From positions 1 through 5,536 of the forward strand of contig ONMG01000075.1 of NCBI GenBank assembly GCA_900318855.1: 5,536 bases of DNA, in the 5' to 3' direction. Positions within the stretch are counted from its first letter, which is position 1. Every line of letters starts with the position of its first letter. Positions 1 to 5,536 of the stretch are shown here, in pieces. The notes beneath the pieces are model-generated. The model was given only the letters and a program-made list of their open reading frames with translations. It did not search any database and was not told the origin of the DNA. This stretch comes from an uncultured Prevotella sp. Its GTDB lineage: Bacteria > Bacteroidota > Bacteroidia > Bacteroidales > Bacteroidaceae. A program made the position numbers and the translations under genes.

Positions 1-133
1 TAAGAGACATCACGCTTACCACAGTCACATTCTGACTAAGAAGACAAAGAAGCAGAAGAGAAACTTGGTTCATCAGACCATGGTCGACCGCACAAACCTC
101 AAGCAGGTGCGCGAACTGCTTAATCTCCGCTAA
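1..133 (+). CDS. rpmI: 50S ribosomal protein L35, 3' part
   Basis: The reading frame enters the window at base 2 and ends at a TAA at 131-133, giving 43 residues. L35 is normally about 65 residues, so roughly the first third lies upstream. The protein is a small, very basic component of the large ribosomal subunit. The visible part starts KRHHAYHSHILTKKTKKQKR and ends in a VKELL-like helix (VRELLNLR). This matches the L35 pattern of a His-Ser-His-Leu segment, a run of lysines and a short C-terminal helix. rplT follows after a 42-base gap, the usual rpmI-rplT order; infC would be expected just upstream but is not visible. The recognition rests on the C-terminal sequence plus the neighbour and is secure. 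Confidence 0.95.
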   Translation, partial: KRHHAYHSHILTKKTKKQKRNLVHQTMVDRTNLKQVRELLNLR

Positions 134-175
134 GCACAGGTAACTTTTTAGTCGAACTTTTAAAGAACAGAAATT

Positions 176-520
176 ATGCCAAGATCAGTAAATCACGTTG
201 CATCTAAAGCAAAGAGAACAAGAATCCTAAAGCTCACTAAGGGTTACTATGGAGCCCGCAAGAATGTGTGGACCGTTGCCAAGAACACTTGGGAGAAGGG
301 TCTCACCTATGCATATCGTGACCGTCGCAACAAGAAGCGCAACTTTCGCGCGCTCTGGATTCAGCGTATCAATGCTGCAGCCCGTCTGCAGGATATGAGC
401 TACAGTCAGCTCATGGGTGCTTTGCACAAGGCCGGTATCGAGATCAACCGTAAGGTGCTTGCCGACCTCGCTGTCAACAACCCTGAGGCTTTCAAGGCTG
501 TGGTCGATAAGGTGAAGTAA
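176..520 (+). CDS. rplT: 50S ribosomal protein L20
   Basis: This is a complete 114-residue protein, the normal length for bacterial L20, which binds 23S rRNA early in large-subunit assembly. Residues 1-20 form the basic N-terminal extension starting MPRSVNHVAS. KGYYGARK lies at residues 22-29, the very basic RDRRNKKRNFRALWIQRINA segment starts at residue 48, and the C-terminal half carries the family's GIEINRKVLADLA-type motif. The ATG at 176 is chosen because it gives the canonical MPR start. No Shine-Dalgarno sequence precedes it (the upstream bases are A-rich, AAAGAACAGAAATT), as is common in Bacteroidota. It is probably co-transcribed with rpmI, since the gap is 42 bases with no terminator in it, and a strong terminator follows 38 bases after the stop. 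Autoregulation by L20 is known in other bacteria, but no leader structure can be judged here because the operon start is outside the window. Confidence 0.98.
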   Translation: MPRSVNHVASKAKRTRILKLTKGYYGARKNVWTVAKNTWEKGLTYAYRDRRNKKRNFRALWIQRINAAARLQDMSYSQLMGALHKAGIEINRKVLADLAVNNPEAFKAVVDKVK

Positions 521-558
521 ATCAATTGCTGCGAAGAGCAGCTGAGACGAAAATATGG

Positions 559-594
559 GGGCTCTGGCAATGTAGATTTGCCGGAGCCCTTTTT
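559..594 (+). terminator. Intrinsic terminator of the rpmI-rplT operon
   Basis: A 12-bp stem pairs 559-570 (GGGCTCTGGCAA) with 578-589 (TTGCCGGAGCCC). It has one G-U wobble (T565-G583) and a 7-base loop, followed at once by five Ts at 590-594. It begins 38 bases after the rplT stop and should end the ribosomal protein transcript before the downstream RNA gene, which has its own promoter. Confidence 0.93.
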
Positions 595-766
595 CATGTT
601 TAGGACATTGTGGAATGGGTCGCTTTGTATCCTTACTCTTCGATGGCCCTTGCGAAGAATTTTACTTCTGGTCGGTCTTTAGATGCTTGTTTTTAAGGGC
701 TTTGGCAGGAGACTGTAAGTGATGGATTGAAAAAAGTTGGGGGAAGAGCAAAAAAAATCCCTTACC
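595..766. other. Intergenic spacer with no recognised feature
   Basis: This is AT-richer sequence between the rplT terminator and the promoter of the structured RNA. It contains no ORF with coding character, no strong hairpin and no repeat that I can see. The purine- and A-rich stretch at about 729-758 (A-runs around a GGGGGAAGAG core) may form an A-tract upstream of the next promoter, but this is only suggestive. Confidence 0.6.
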
Positions 767-800
767 TTTGTTGCCGTTTGACGGAAATTATATAACTTTG
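767..800 (+). promoter_or_regulatory. Bacteroidota-type promoter of the structured RNA
   Basis: TAACTTTG at 793-800 is a perfect match to the Bacteroidota -7 consensus TAnnTTTG. A candidate -33 element lies at 767-773 (TTTGTTG): its TTG at 771-773 is 19 bases from the -7 box, and its TTTG at 767-770 is 22 bases away. Transcription would start at about 805-808. The placement just upstream of a strongly structured region that ends in a terminator supports it. The start site itself is inferred, not seen. Confidence 0.75.
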
Positions 801-805
801 CAATT

Positions 806-1056
806 GTTATCTAGGTACTAGTGGCGAGTATAAATGTGTATATCTTAGAAGGTAGGTATGCGACGATTTGCCAATACTAGGATCTGGATACTTGCCGGTC
901 TGTGGAGGATAAGATTGTTTAGATCATATAATGATTACCTTCTTAGATTATTATCATTTGCCACAGGTCCGAATGACTTTGAACCCACAGCCGGCGGGGT
1001 CCAGCCTTTTAAAGCAAAAACGATAGGGGAGCAAGCGAAAGCTTGCTCCCCCTTTT
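806..1056 (+). ncRNA. Bacteroidales-1 family RNA, probable 6S RNA
   Basis: This is a transcript of about 250 nt bounded by its own promoter (-7 box ending at 800) and an intrinsic terminator (1026-1056). The 5' two thirds fold into one long interrupted rod. 821-825 (GTGGC) pairs with 960-964 (GCCAC), 832-836 (AAATG) with 955-959 (CATTT), 842-845 (ATCT) with 945-948 (AGAT), and 847-854 (AGAAGGTA) with 936-943 (TACCTTCT). Further in, 881-885 (GATCT) pairs with 921-925 (AGATC). Weaker pairs around 814-819 and 966-970 extend the base. The bases 826-831 are an asymmetric bulge. From established knowledge, Bacteroidales-1 RNAs lie downstream of the L20 gene, start at a Bacteroidota-type promoter and end at a terminator, exactly as here; I recall the family being proposed as the Bacteroidales form of 6S RNA. 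By that identity it would bind housekeeping RNA polymerase as a promoter mimic. The family call rests on position and architecture, not on a covariance-model search. The exact ends are approximate. Confidence 0.78.
1026..1056 (+). terminator. Intrinsic terminator of the structured RNA
   Basis: A perfect 11-bp stem pairs 1026-1036 (GGGGAGCAAGC) with 1041-1051, capped by a GAAA tetraloop of the stable GNRA class at 1037-1040. It is followed by C and TTTT at 1052-1056. On the minus strand the same stem is followed, after five bases, by a T5 run (complement of 1016-1020). It could therefore also stop tex transcripts arriving from the right, although less ideally. Confidence 0.93.
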
Positions 1057-1185
1057 CGTTATCCCTCTTCGTTTTGAGCCCAGTAGAAAGAAGTCTGTGA
1101 TTGGAGCTTTGAAGGACTTATCCGAAAGTGCACTAATGCGGTAGTCCCTCATCCCCAGCCACTTCTCGTCAGTGCCTCTTACTGC
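1057..1185. other. Convergent spacer between the structured RNA and tex
   Basis: These 129 bases separate the + strand RNA terminator from the tex stop codon on the minus strand. I find no ORF with coding character and no separate strong terminator for tex. The only pairing noticed is a weak 5-bp one (GCACT at 1130-1134 with AGTGC at 1171-1175). The best termination signal for tex in the window is the hairpin at 1026-1051 read in reverse. Confidence 0.6.
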
Positions 1186-3402
1186 TTATTTTATTCCCTT
1201 CATTGAGAGCGAAATTCTTCCTCTGCGCTCATCGACTTCGATGACCTTCACTCTGACATGCTGGTGGAGATGTACCACGGTCGTAGGGTCGGCCACGTAT
1301 TTGTCGGCCATCTGCGACACGTGGACCAGTCCGTCCTGATGAACTCCAATGTCGACAAAGGCGCCGAACTTCGTGATATTGGTCACGATGCCTGGCAGCA
1401 CCATGCCTTCCTGCAGGTCGTCGAGGGTGTGGACATGCTCATCGAACGAGAATTCCTCCACCTCTCCACGGGGGTCACGTCCAGGTTTCAGCAGTTCGTC
1501 CCGAATGTCGTTGAGTGTAGGTAGTCCCACATTACCACCGACATATTTCTTCAGACTGATGGCCTTGCAGCGTTCCTCGTTGCCAATCAGGTCGCCGACG
1601 CTGCACCCTTGGTCGGCTGCCATCTGCTCCACGATGCCATAGCTTTCGGGGTGCACAGCGCTGTTGTCGAGCGGATTCCGGGCTCCGGGTATTCTCAAGA
1701 AGCCCGCGCACTGTTGGAACGCTGTGGGACCAAGGCGTGGCACCTTCTTGAGCTGTACCCTCGACGTGAAGGGACCATGCTCGCGGCGGTAGTCCACAAT
1801 ATTCTTGGCCAGCGTCGGTCCGAGTCCGCTCACGTAGTTGAGCAGGTGCTGCGAAGCCGTATTGACGTTCACTCCAACATGGTTGACGCAGTTTTCCACC
1901 GTTTGGTCGAGACTGTGCTTCAGTTTCGACTGTTCCACGTCGTGCTGGTACTGTCCGACACCTATACTCTTAGGGTCGATCTTCACCAGTTCGGCCAGAG
2001 GATCCATCAGTCGGCGACCTATGGAGACGGCGCCTCTCACGGTGACATCCTCATTGGGAAACTCCTCGCGCGCCGTGGCCGAAGCCGAGTAGATGCTGGC
2101 ACCGTCCTCGCTCACCACGAATACCGAGGGCTTCTTGACTTTGCTTTCCGAGGGTAGCGTGATGATGTCATTGATAAAGTCCTTGGCTTCCCTGCTGGCA
2201 GTGCCATTGCCAATGGCTATCGCTTCGATATGGTATTGGCTAATCATCTTCATCACGCTCACCGAAGCCTGCGCGTAGTAGCGGCGCGGGGGGAGTGGAT
2301 ATACAATCTCGTGGTGGAGCAGATTGCCCTGCTCGTCGAGGCACACTATCTTGCAGCCGTTGGCAAAGCCGGGGTCGACCGCCATGACGCGCTTCTGACC
2401 GAGCGGTGGTGCCAGCAGCAGCTGTCGCAGGTTCTCGGCAAACACGGCCACAGCCTCGTCGTCGGCCTTGGACTTGCTTTCGGCGTCGAATTCATTCTCA
2501 ATCGATGGCTTGAGGAGACGCTTGAAGGCATCGTCGGAAGCCTCGCCCACCAGTTGCTGGCAGACTCCAGAGCCATGTACATAGTGCCGGCGTAGACGGC
2601 TCATGCACTCGTTGTCGTCGGCTGTGATGCTCACTCGCAGAATGCCCAAGCGCTCACCTCGGCGCATGGCCAGCAAGCGGTGTGAGGAACAGCGGCGCAA
2701 CGGCTCCGAGAAGTCGAAGTAATCGGCAAAGCGCTGAGCCTCATCGCTGTCCTGCTTGCTCTTCACCACCTTTGAGGTGATGATGGCTCCGCGCCGGTAT
2801 TCGCCTCTGATGGCATTGCGCGAGCCTTCGCTCTCGCTGATTTCCTCGGCTATGATGTCCTTAGCTCCCTGCAGGGCATGGGCCAGTTGCTCGGCGGGCG
2901 GCATCAGGAGGAAGGCGAAGGGCGAGTCCTTCTGCTGTGCCTCCTTAGCGTGTTGAGCCTGGAGCAAAGTGAGCAGCTTGCGGGCCGTATTGCCGATGGC
3001 GTTGTCATGCTGTTGGAGGATGGCGTGAGCCAGCGGCTCCAGACCTTGCTCGCGGGCCACCTGAGCCCTTGTGCGCCGCTTGGGCTTGAAAGGCAGATAG
3101 ATATCCTCGATTTCGGTGGCGTCCCATGAGTTTTCAATGCGCTGCCGAAGCTCCTCGCTGAGTTTCCCTTGTCCTTCTATGGTCTTGAGTATGGACGTCT
3201 TACGTTTGCTGAGCTCCTTCAGTTTGTCGTTCCAGTCGCTGATGAGACCTATCTGCACCTCGTTCAGGCCTCCGGTGCGCTCTTTGCGGTAGCGCGAGAT
3301 GAAGGGGATGGTGCAGCCTTCGTCGAGCAGTGCAAGTGTGTTGCTCACCGCCTCCTCGGGCAGTGAAAGTCGTTGCGATATAATCTTGGCGTAAATGTGC
3401 AT
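1186..3402 (-). CDS. tex: Tex family S1 RNA-binding transcription accessory protein
   Basis: This is a complete 738-residue protein, within the usual 700-790 of Tex. Tex is a cytoplasmic nucleic-acid-binding protein related to eukaryotic Spt6 and linked to transcription. The domains are in canonical order. The helical Tex N-terminal region spans about 1-330, with the hallmark LLDEGCTIPFISRYRKERTG at about 25-44 and an EDIYLPFKPKRRTRAQVARE-type segment at 99-118. A YqgF-like RNase H fold spans about 337-465 (VDPGFANGCK at 342-351, GNGTASRE at 398-405). A conserved GVGQYQHDV lies at 481-489. Tandem helix-hairpin-helix motifs span about 505-570 (SGLGPTLAKNIV, then VPRLGPTAFQQCAGFLRI). A C-terminal S1 domain spans about 665-735 (GIVTNITKFGAFVDIG, then GLVHVS). 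The YqgF fold is considered not to be an active nuclease in studied Tex proteins. The ATG at 3400-3402 fits the family's start just before the KIISQRL helix; it has no Shine-Dalgarno sequence. The gene stands alone, divergent from the ABC-F gene and convergent with the structured RNA. Confidence 0.97.
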   Translation of the reverse strand: MHIYAKIISQRLSLPEEAVSNTLALLDEGCTIPFISRYRKERTGGLNEVQIGLISDWNDKLKELSKRKTSILKTIEGQGKLSEELRQRIENSWDATEIEDIYLPFKPKRRTRAQVAREQGLEPLAHAILQQHDNAIGNTARKLLTLLQAQHAKEAQQKDSPFAFLLMPPAEQLAHALQGAKDIIAEEISESEGSRNAIRGEYRRGAIITSKVVKSKQDSDEAQRFADYFDFSEPLRRCSSHRLLAMRRGERLGILRVSITADDNECMSRLRRHYVHGSGVCQQLVGEASDDAFKRLLKPSIENEFDAESKSKADDEAVAVFAENLRQLLLAPPLGQKRVMAVDPGFANGCKIVCLDEQGNLLHHEIVYPLPPRRYYAQASVSVMKMISQYHIEAIAIGNGTASREAKDFINDIITLPSESKVKKPSVFVVSEDGASIYSASATAREEFPNEDVTVRGAVSIGRRLMDPLAELVKIDPKSIGVGQYQHDVEQSKLKHSLDQTVENCVNHVGVNVNTASQHLLNYVSGLGPTLAKNIVDYRREHGPFTSRVQLKKVPRLGPTAFQQCAGFLRIPGARNPLDNSAVHPESYGIVEQMAADQGCSVGDLIGNEERCKAISLKKYVGGNVGLPTLNDIRDELLKPGRDPRGEVEEFSFDEHVHTLDDLQEGMVLPGIVTNITKFGAFVDIGVHQDGLVHVSQMADKYVADPTTVVHLHQHVRVKVIEVDERRGRISLSMKGIK

Positions 3403-3431
3403 GTCTGTTAGGTTTACATTGTTAATAATCC

Positions 3432-3462
3432 GGTGCTGCCCGCATCCATGCCGGTCAGCACC
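3432..3462 (-). promoter_or_regulatory. Hairpin in the predicted tex 5' leader
   Basis: A perfect 7-bp inverted repeat (GGTGCTG at 3432-3438, CAGCACC at 3456-3462) encloses a 1x1 mismatch, a further 3-bp CCG/CGG stem and a 9-base loop. It lies 29 bases before the tex start codon, between that codon and the predicted promoter, so it would be part of the tex leader RNA. No T-run follows it on either strand, so it is not a normal terminator. A role in translation control, RNA stability or protein binding is possible but unproven. Confidence 0.5.
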
Positions 3463-3488
3463 TGTCTGTTCTTATCAGTAACGATGTG

Positions 3489-3520
3489 TAAAGTTATCGG
3501 TTTTCCCGGAATACAGCAAG
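3489..3520 (-). promoter_or_regulatory. Candidate tex promoter
   Basis: On the minus strand TAACTTTA (complement of 3489-3496) matches seven of eight positions of the Bacteroidota -7 consensus TAnnTTTG. A TTG (complement of 3517-3519) lies 20 bases upstream as a partial -33 element. Transcription would start near 3483, giving a leader of about 80 bases that contains the 3432-3462 hairpin. This is a motif match only, and other starts are possible. Confidence 0.5.
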
Positions 3521-3762
3521 TTTGTGGTCACCTTTTTTCGGTTTTCCTTCAAAGATTCATCCTTACCCGACTGTCGCCTCCGGCAGCTGTGGGGCGCAAA
3601 GCCGGTGGTGCTGTTCTGTGGCTCTGGTGGCTGATTGCCGTGGCAAGACTTTGAAGAGTTGCAGCTAAGAGGGTAGGGGCACAATCTTTGGAGCGTAGCA
3701 GGAAGGGTGCAAGTGGATAACTCCTTTTCCCGCTTCTTCAGAATGCCAAAGTGGCTGAGGTA
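3521..3762. other. Divergent intergenic sequence with no gene recognised
   Basis: This lies between the candidate tex promoter and the promoter region of the ABC-F gene. Short open frames on both strands cross it, but their translations have low-complexity, Cys/Ser/Pro/Arg-rich composition and match no family I know. A weak 5-bp inverted repeat (CCGGC at 3580-3584, GCCGG at 3601-3605) is not convincing. I see no tRNA, terminator or repeat array. Confidence 0.55.
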
Positions 3763-3818
3763 CTGCAAATAGTGGGTGTTTTCTGAGTTTATCTCGCTTA
3801 TTCTTTGTACTTTTGCAG
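3763..3818. repeat. 7-bp inverted repeat overlapping the ABC-F gene -7 box
   Basis: CTGCAAA at 3763-3769 and TTTGCAG at 3812-3818 are exact inverted copies separated by 42 bases. The right arm overlaps the last four bases of the -7 box TACTTTTG at 3808-3815. This geometry could suit an operator bound by a dimeric regulator. However, TTTGCA is frequent at Bacteroidota start sites, so chance is a real alternative. Confidence 0.35.
3788..3815 (+). promoter_or_regulatory. Promoter of the ABC-F gene
   Basis: TACTTTTG at 3808-3815 is a perfect TAnnTTTG -7 box of the Bacteroidota type and continues into GCAG, a common extension. The best -33 candidate is weak: TTTA at 3788-3791, spaced 16 bases, which is short. 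Transcription would begin at about 3820-3823, leaving a leader of about 30 bases before the ATG at 3854. Confidence 0.7.
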
Positions 3819-3842
3819 TTTGAGAGAGTAAAGTAAAGATTC

Positions 3843-3847
3843 AGGAG
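3843..3847 (+). promoter_or_regulatory. Shine-Dalgarno site of the ABC-F gene
   Basis: AGGAG ends six bases before the ATG at 3854, an ideal spacing, and so fixes the start codon. It stands out because neither rplT nor tex in this window has such a site. Confidence 0.8.
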
Positions 3848-3853
3848 AATAAG

Positions 3854-5536
3854 ATGATTTCAATAGAAGGACTGAAGGTGGAATTTGGTGCGAAACCGTT
3901 GTTCCACGATGTGAGTTTTGTTATTGGCGACCGCGACCGCATAGCGTTGGTGGGGAAGAACGGAGCTGGCAAGTCGACTATGCTCAAGATTCTCTGCGGC
4001 CTGCAGCATCCCACATCGGGCCCGGTGTCGGTATCCTCAGGCTCTACGGTGGGCTATCTGCCTCAGGTGATGAAGCTGGCCGATGACACCACTGTGAGAG
4101 AGGAAGCACGCAAAGCCTTTGCCGGACGAGTGAAGGTCAAGGAGCGTCTCGAGGAGATGCAGAAGCAGCTCAGCGAGCGTACCGACTACGACAGTCCCGA
4201 CTACATGCAGCTGGTGGATCGCTTCACGCAGGAGCACGACCGCTATATGATGCTCGGTGGTGAGGGCTATGAGGCCGAGATGGAGCGCACGCTCCTGGGC
4301 CTGGGCTTTCTGCGCACCGACTTCGACCGTCCCACGAGCGAGTTCTCCGGAGGATGGCGCATGCGCATCGAGCTGGCCAAGATATTGCTACAGCACCCCG
4401 ATGTGCTACTGCTCGACGAGCCCACGAATCATCTTGACATCGAGAGCATCCAGTGGCTTGAGCAGTTCCTTGCCCAGTCGGCTCGTGCCTTGGTGCTGGT
4501 GAGCCACGACCGCGCATTCATCAACAATGTCACCAATCGCACTATCGAAATCACCTGCGGACATATAGAGGACTACAAGGTGAAGTACGATGAGTATGTG
4601 GTGCTCAGGCAGGAGCGGCGCGAGCAGCAGCTGAGGGCCTATGAGAACCAGCAGAAAGAAATTGCCGACATCAAGGCTTTCATCGAGCGCTTCCGCTATA
4701 AGCCCACTAAGGCTGTCCAGGTGCAGCAGCGCATCCGCCAACTGGAAAAGATGGTTCCGGTGGAAGTTGACGAGGTCGACAACAAGGTGATGCACCTCAA
4801 GTTTCCGCCCTGTCTGCGCTCCGGCGACTACCCCCTCATCTGCGAGGACGTGAGAAAAGACTATGGCAGCCACAAGGTGTTCAGCAATGTTACCTTCACC
4901 ATCAAGCGAGGCGAGAAGGTGGCCTTCGTCGGAAAGAACGGCGAGGGAAAGTCAACCCTTGTGAAGTGCATCATGGGTGAGATTCCCTATGAGGGGCGGC
5001 TGCGCGTGGGGCACAACGTGCAGATAGGCTATTTCGCGCAGAATCAGGCCCAGCTCCTGGATGAGAATCTCACTATCTACGACACCATAGACCAGGTGGC
5101 CACGGGCGAGATGCGCTTGAAAATCAACGATCTCCTCGGTGCATTCATGTTCGGTGGCGAAACCTCGGAGAAGAAGGTGAAAGTGCTCAGCGGAGGCGAG
5201 CGCAGCCGTCTGGCCATGATTAAGCTGCTCCTTCAGCCTGTGAACTTCCTCATCCTCGACGAGCCTACCAATCACTTGGATATGCCCTCTAAGGACGTGC
5301 TCAAGGAGGCTGTCAAGGCCTTCGACGGCACGGCTATTATCGTGAGCCACGACCGCGAGTTCCTCGATGGGCTGGTGACGAAAGTCTACGAGTTCGGCGG
5401 GGGAGAGGTGAAAGAGCATTTGGGCGGCATCTACGACTGGCTCCGCACGATAAGACCCGATGCAGGAGCCGACAGCGCGGTGCCCACCGTCGACGAGGCT
5501 CTGCGCTCGCGCGAGTCGGCCGCGCCCTCGCAGGCA
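3854..5536 (+). CDS. ABC-F family ATPase, 3' end outside window
   Basis: The frame runs uninterrupted for 561 codons to the window edge. The protein has two ATP-binding cassettes in one chain and no membrane segment, which identifies the soluble ABC-F family; known members act on the ribosome in translation rather than in transport. NBD1 has Walker A GKNGAGKST at 34-42, signature SGGWR at 165-169, Walker B ending in Asp188-Glu189 within DEPTNHLD, and H-loop His218. NBD2 has GKNGEGKST at 360-368, LSGGE at 445-449, Asp469-Glu470 within DEPTNHLD, and His499. Both sites keep the catalytic Glu and look active. The charged linker at about 245-300, ending in FIERFRYKPTKAVQVQQRIR-type sequence, is the inter-domain extension that reaches toward the peptidyl-transferase centre in ABC-F structures. 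The spacing in NBD1 leaves no room for an EttA-like arm insertion. The visible tail after about residue 525 is Ala/Ser/Glu-rich and probably leads into a C-terminal extension, as in Uup/YheS/YdiF-like members. The subfamily is not resolved, and I see no reason to call it an antibiotic-resistance ABC-F. Confidence 0.93.
   Translation, partial: MISIEGLKVEFGAKPLFHDVSFVIGDRDRIALVGKNGAGKSTMLKILCGLQHPTSGPVSVSSGSTVGYLPQVMKLADDTTVREEARKAFAGRVKVKERLEEMQKQLSERTDYDSPDYMQLVDRFTQEHDRYMMLGGEGYEAEMERTLLGLGFLRTDFDRPTSEFSGGWRMRIELAKILLQHPDVLLLDEPTNHLDIESIQWLEQFLAQSARALVLVSHDRAFINNVTNRTIEITCGHIEDYKVKYDEYVVLRQERREQQLRAYENQQKEIADIKAFIERFRYKPTKAVQVQQRIRQLEKMVPVEVDEVDNKVMHLKFPPCLRSGDYPLICEDVRKDYGSHKVFSNVTFTIKRGEKVAFVGKNGEGKSTLVKCIMGEIPYEGRLRVGHNVQIGYFAQNQAQLLDENLTIYDTIDQVATGEMRLKINDLLGAFMFGGETSEKKVKVLSGGERSRLAMIKLLLQPVNFLILDEPTNHLDMPSKDVLKEAVKAFDGTAIIVSHDREFLDGLVTKVYEFGGGEVKEHLGGIYDWLRTIRPDAGADSAVPTVDEALRSRESAAPSQA

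Noticed and set aside
964..1002. A tRNA-like 3' end (GGTCCGAAT, GAACCC and GGGGTCC segments)
   Set aside because: No cloverleaf can be built: there is no acceptor partner, anticodon arm or D arm at the right spacing, and the bases are better explained as part of the structured RNA.
858..1100. An 80-codon + strand open frame
   Set aside because: It lies inside the structured RNA and runs through its terminator. The ATG sits inside the rod, no ribosome binding site precedes it, and the translation resembles no family I know.
1609..2157. A 182-codon open frame antisense to tex, with other shorter ones at 1258-1642 and 2230-2595
   Set aside because: tex is unambiguous along its full length with all its domains. 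These frames are by-products of its codon composition and show no recognisable domain.
3475..3768. A 97-codon minus-strand frame, and a 73-codon + strand frame at 3433-3654, in the divergent intergenic region
   Set aside because: The translations are Cys/Ser/Pro/Arg-rich without any family signature. The minus frame runs over the candidate tex promoter, and no ribosome binding site or -7 box is placed to serve either.
4406..5419. Two 155-codon minus-strand frames (4406-4873 and 4952-5419), plus one at 4037-4237 and one at 4224-4517
   Set aside because: All are antisense to the intact ABC-F gene, including its Walker B motifs. Their His/Leu/Val/Glu-rich translations are the usual reverse shadows of a GC-biased gene.
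1..5536. Search for a CRISPR array, insertion sequence, attachment site, defence or toxin-antitoxin genes, or an undescribed multi-gene system
   Set aside because: No direct-repeat array, transposase, integrase or flanking repeats were seen. All protein-coding space is taken by rpmI, rplT, tex and an ABC-F gene, which are housekeeping families.

Overview
The window reads as ordinary chromosome of a member of the Bacteroidota, most likely order Bacteroidales (Bacteroides/Prevotella-like; the genus is not resolved). Four signs support this. The L35 and L20 sequences are of Bacteroidota type. Most starts lack a Shine-Dalgarno sequence. Promoter-like sites match the phylum's -7 consensus TAnnTTTG. 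A structured RNA gene with its own promoter sits directly downstream of rplT, which is the known setting of the Bacteroidales-1 RNA family.

Layout: (1) 1-594, the end of a ribosomal protein operon on the + strand: the 3' part of rpmI (L35), complete rplT (L20) and a strong intrinsic terminator. (2) About 595-1056, a protein-free stretch holding a Bacteroidota-type promoter, a roughly 250-nt transcript that folds into a long interrupted rod (Bacteroidales-1 / probable 6S RNA), and a second intrinsic terminator capped by a GAAA tetraloop. (3) 1186-3402, minus strand, a complete tex gene for a Tex-family S1 RNA-binding protein, convergent with the RNA gene. (4) 3403-3853, a divergent intergenic region with a candidate tex promoter and leader hairpin on the minus strand, and a clear -7 box plus Shine-Dalgarno site for the + strand gene. 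(5) 3854 to the window end, an ABC-F family ATPase with two complete nucleotide-binding domains, whose 3' end lies outside the window.

All the genes fit the translation and transcription machinery: ribosomal proteins, a probable RNA polymerase-binding RNA, a nucleic-acid-binding transcription accessory factor and a ribosome-associated ATPase. They are separate transcription units, not one operon. I see no mobile element, CRISPR array, defence system or evidently undescribed protein system. The part most worth a second look is the non-coding RNA and its possible alternative folds, followed by the structured tex leader.
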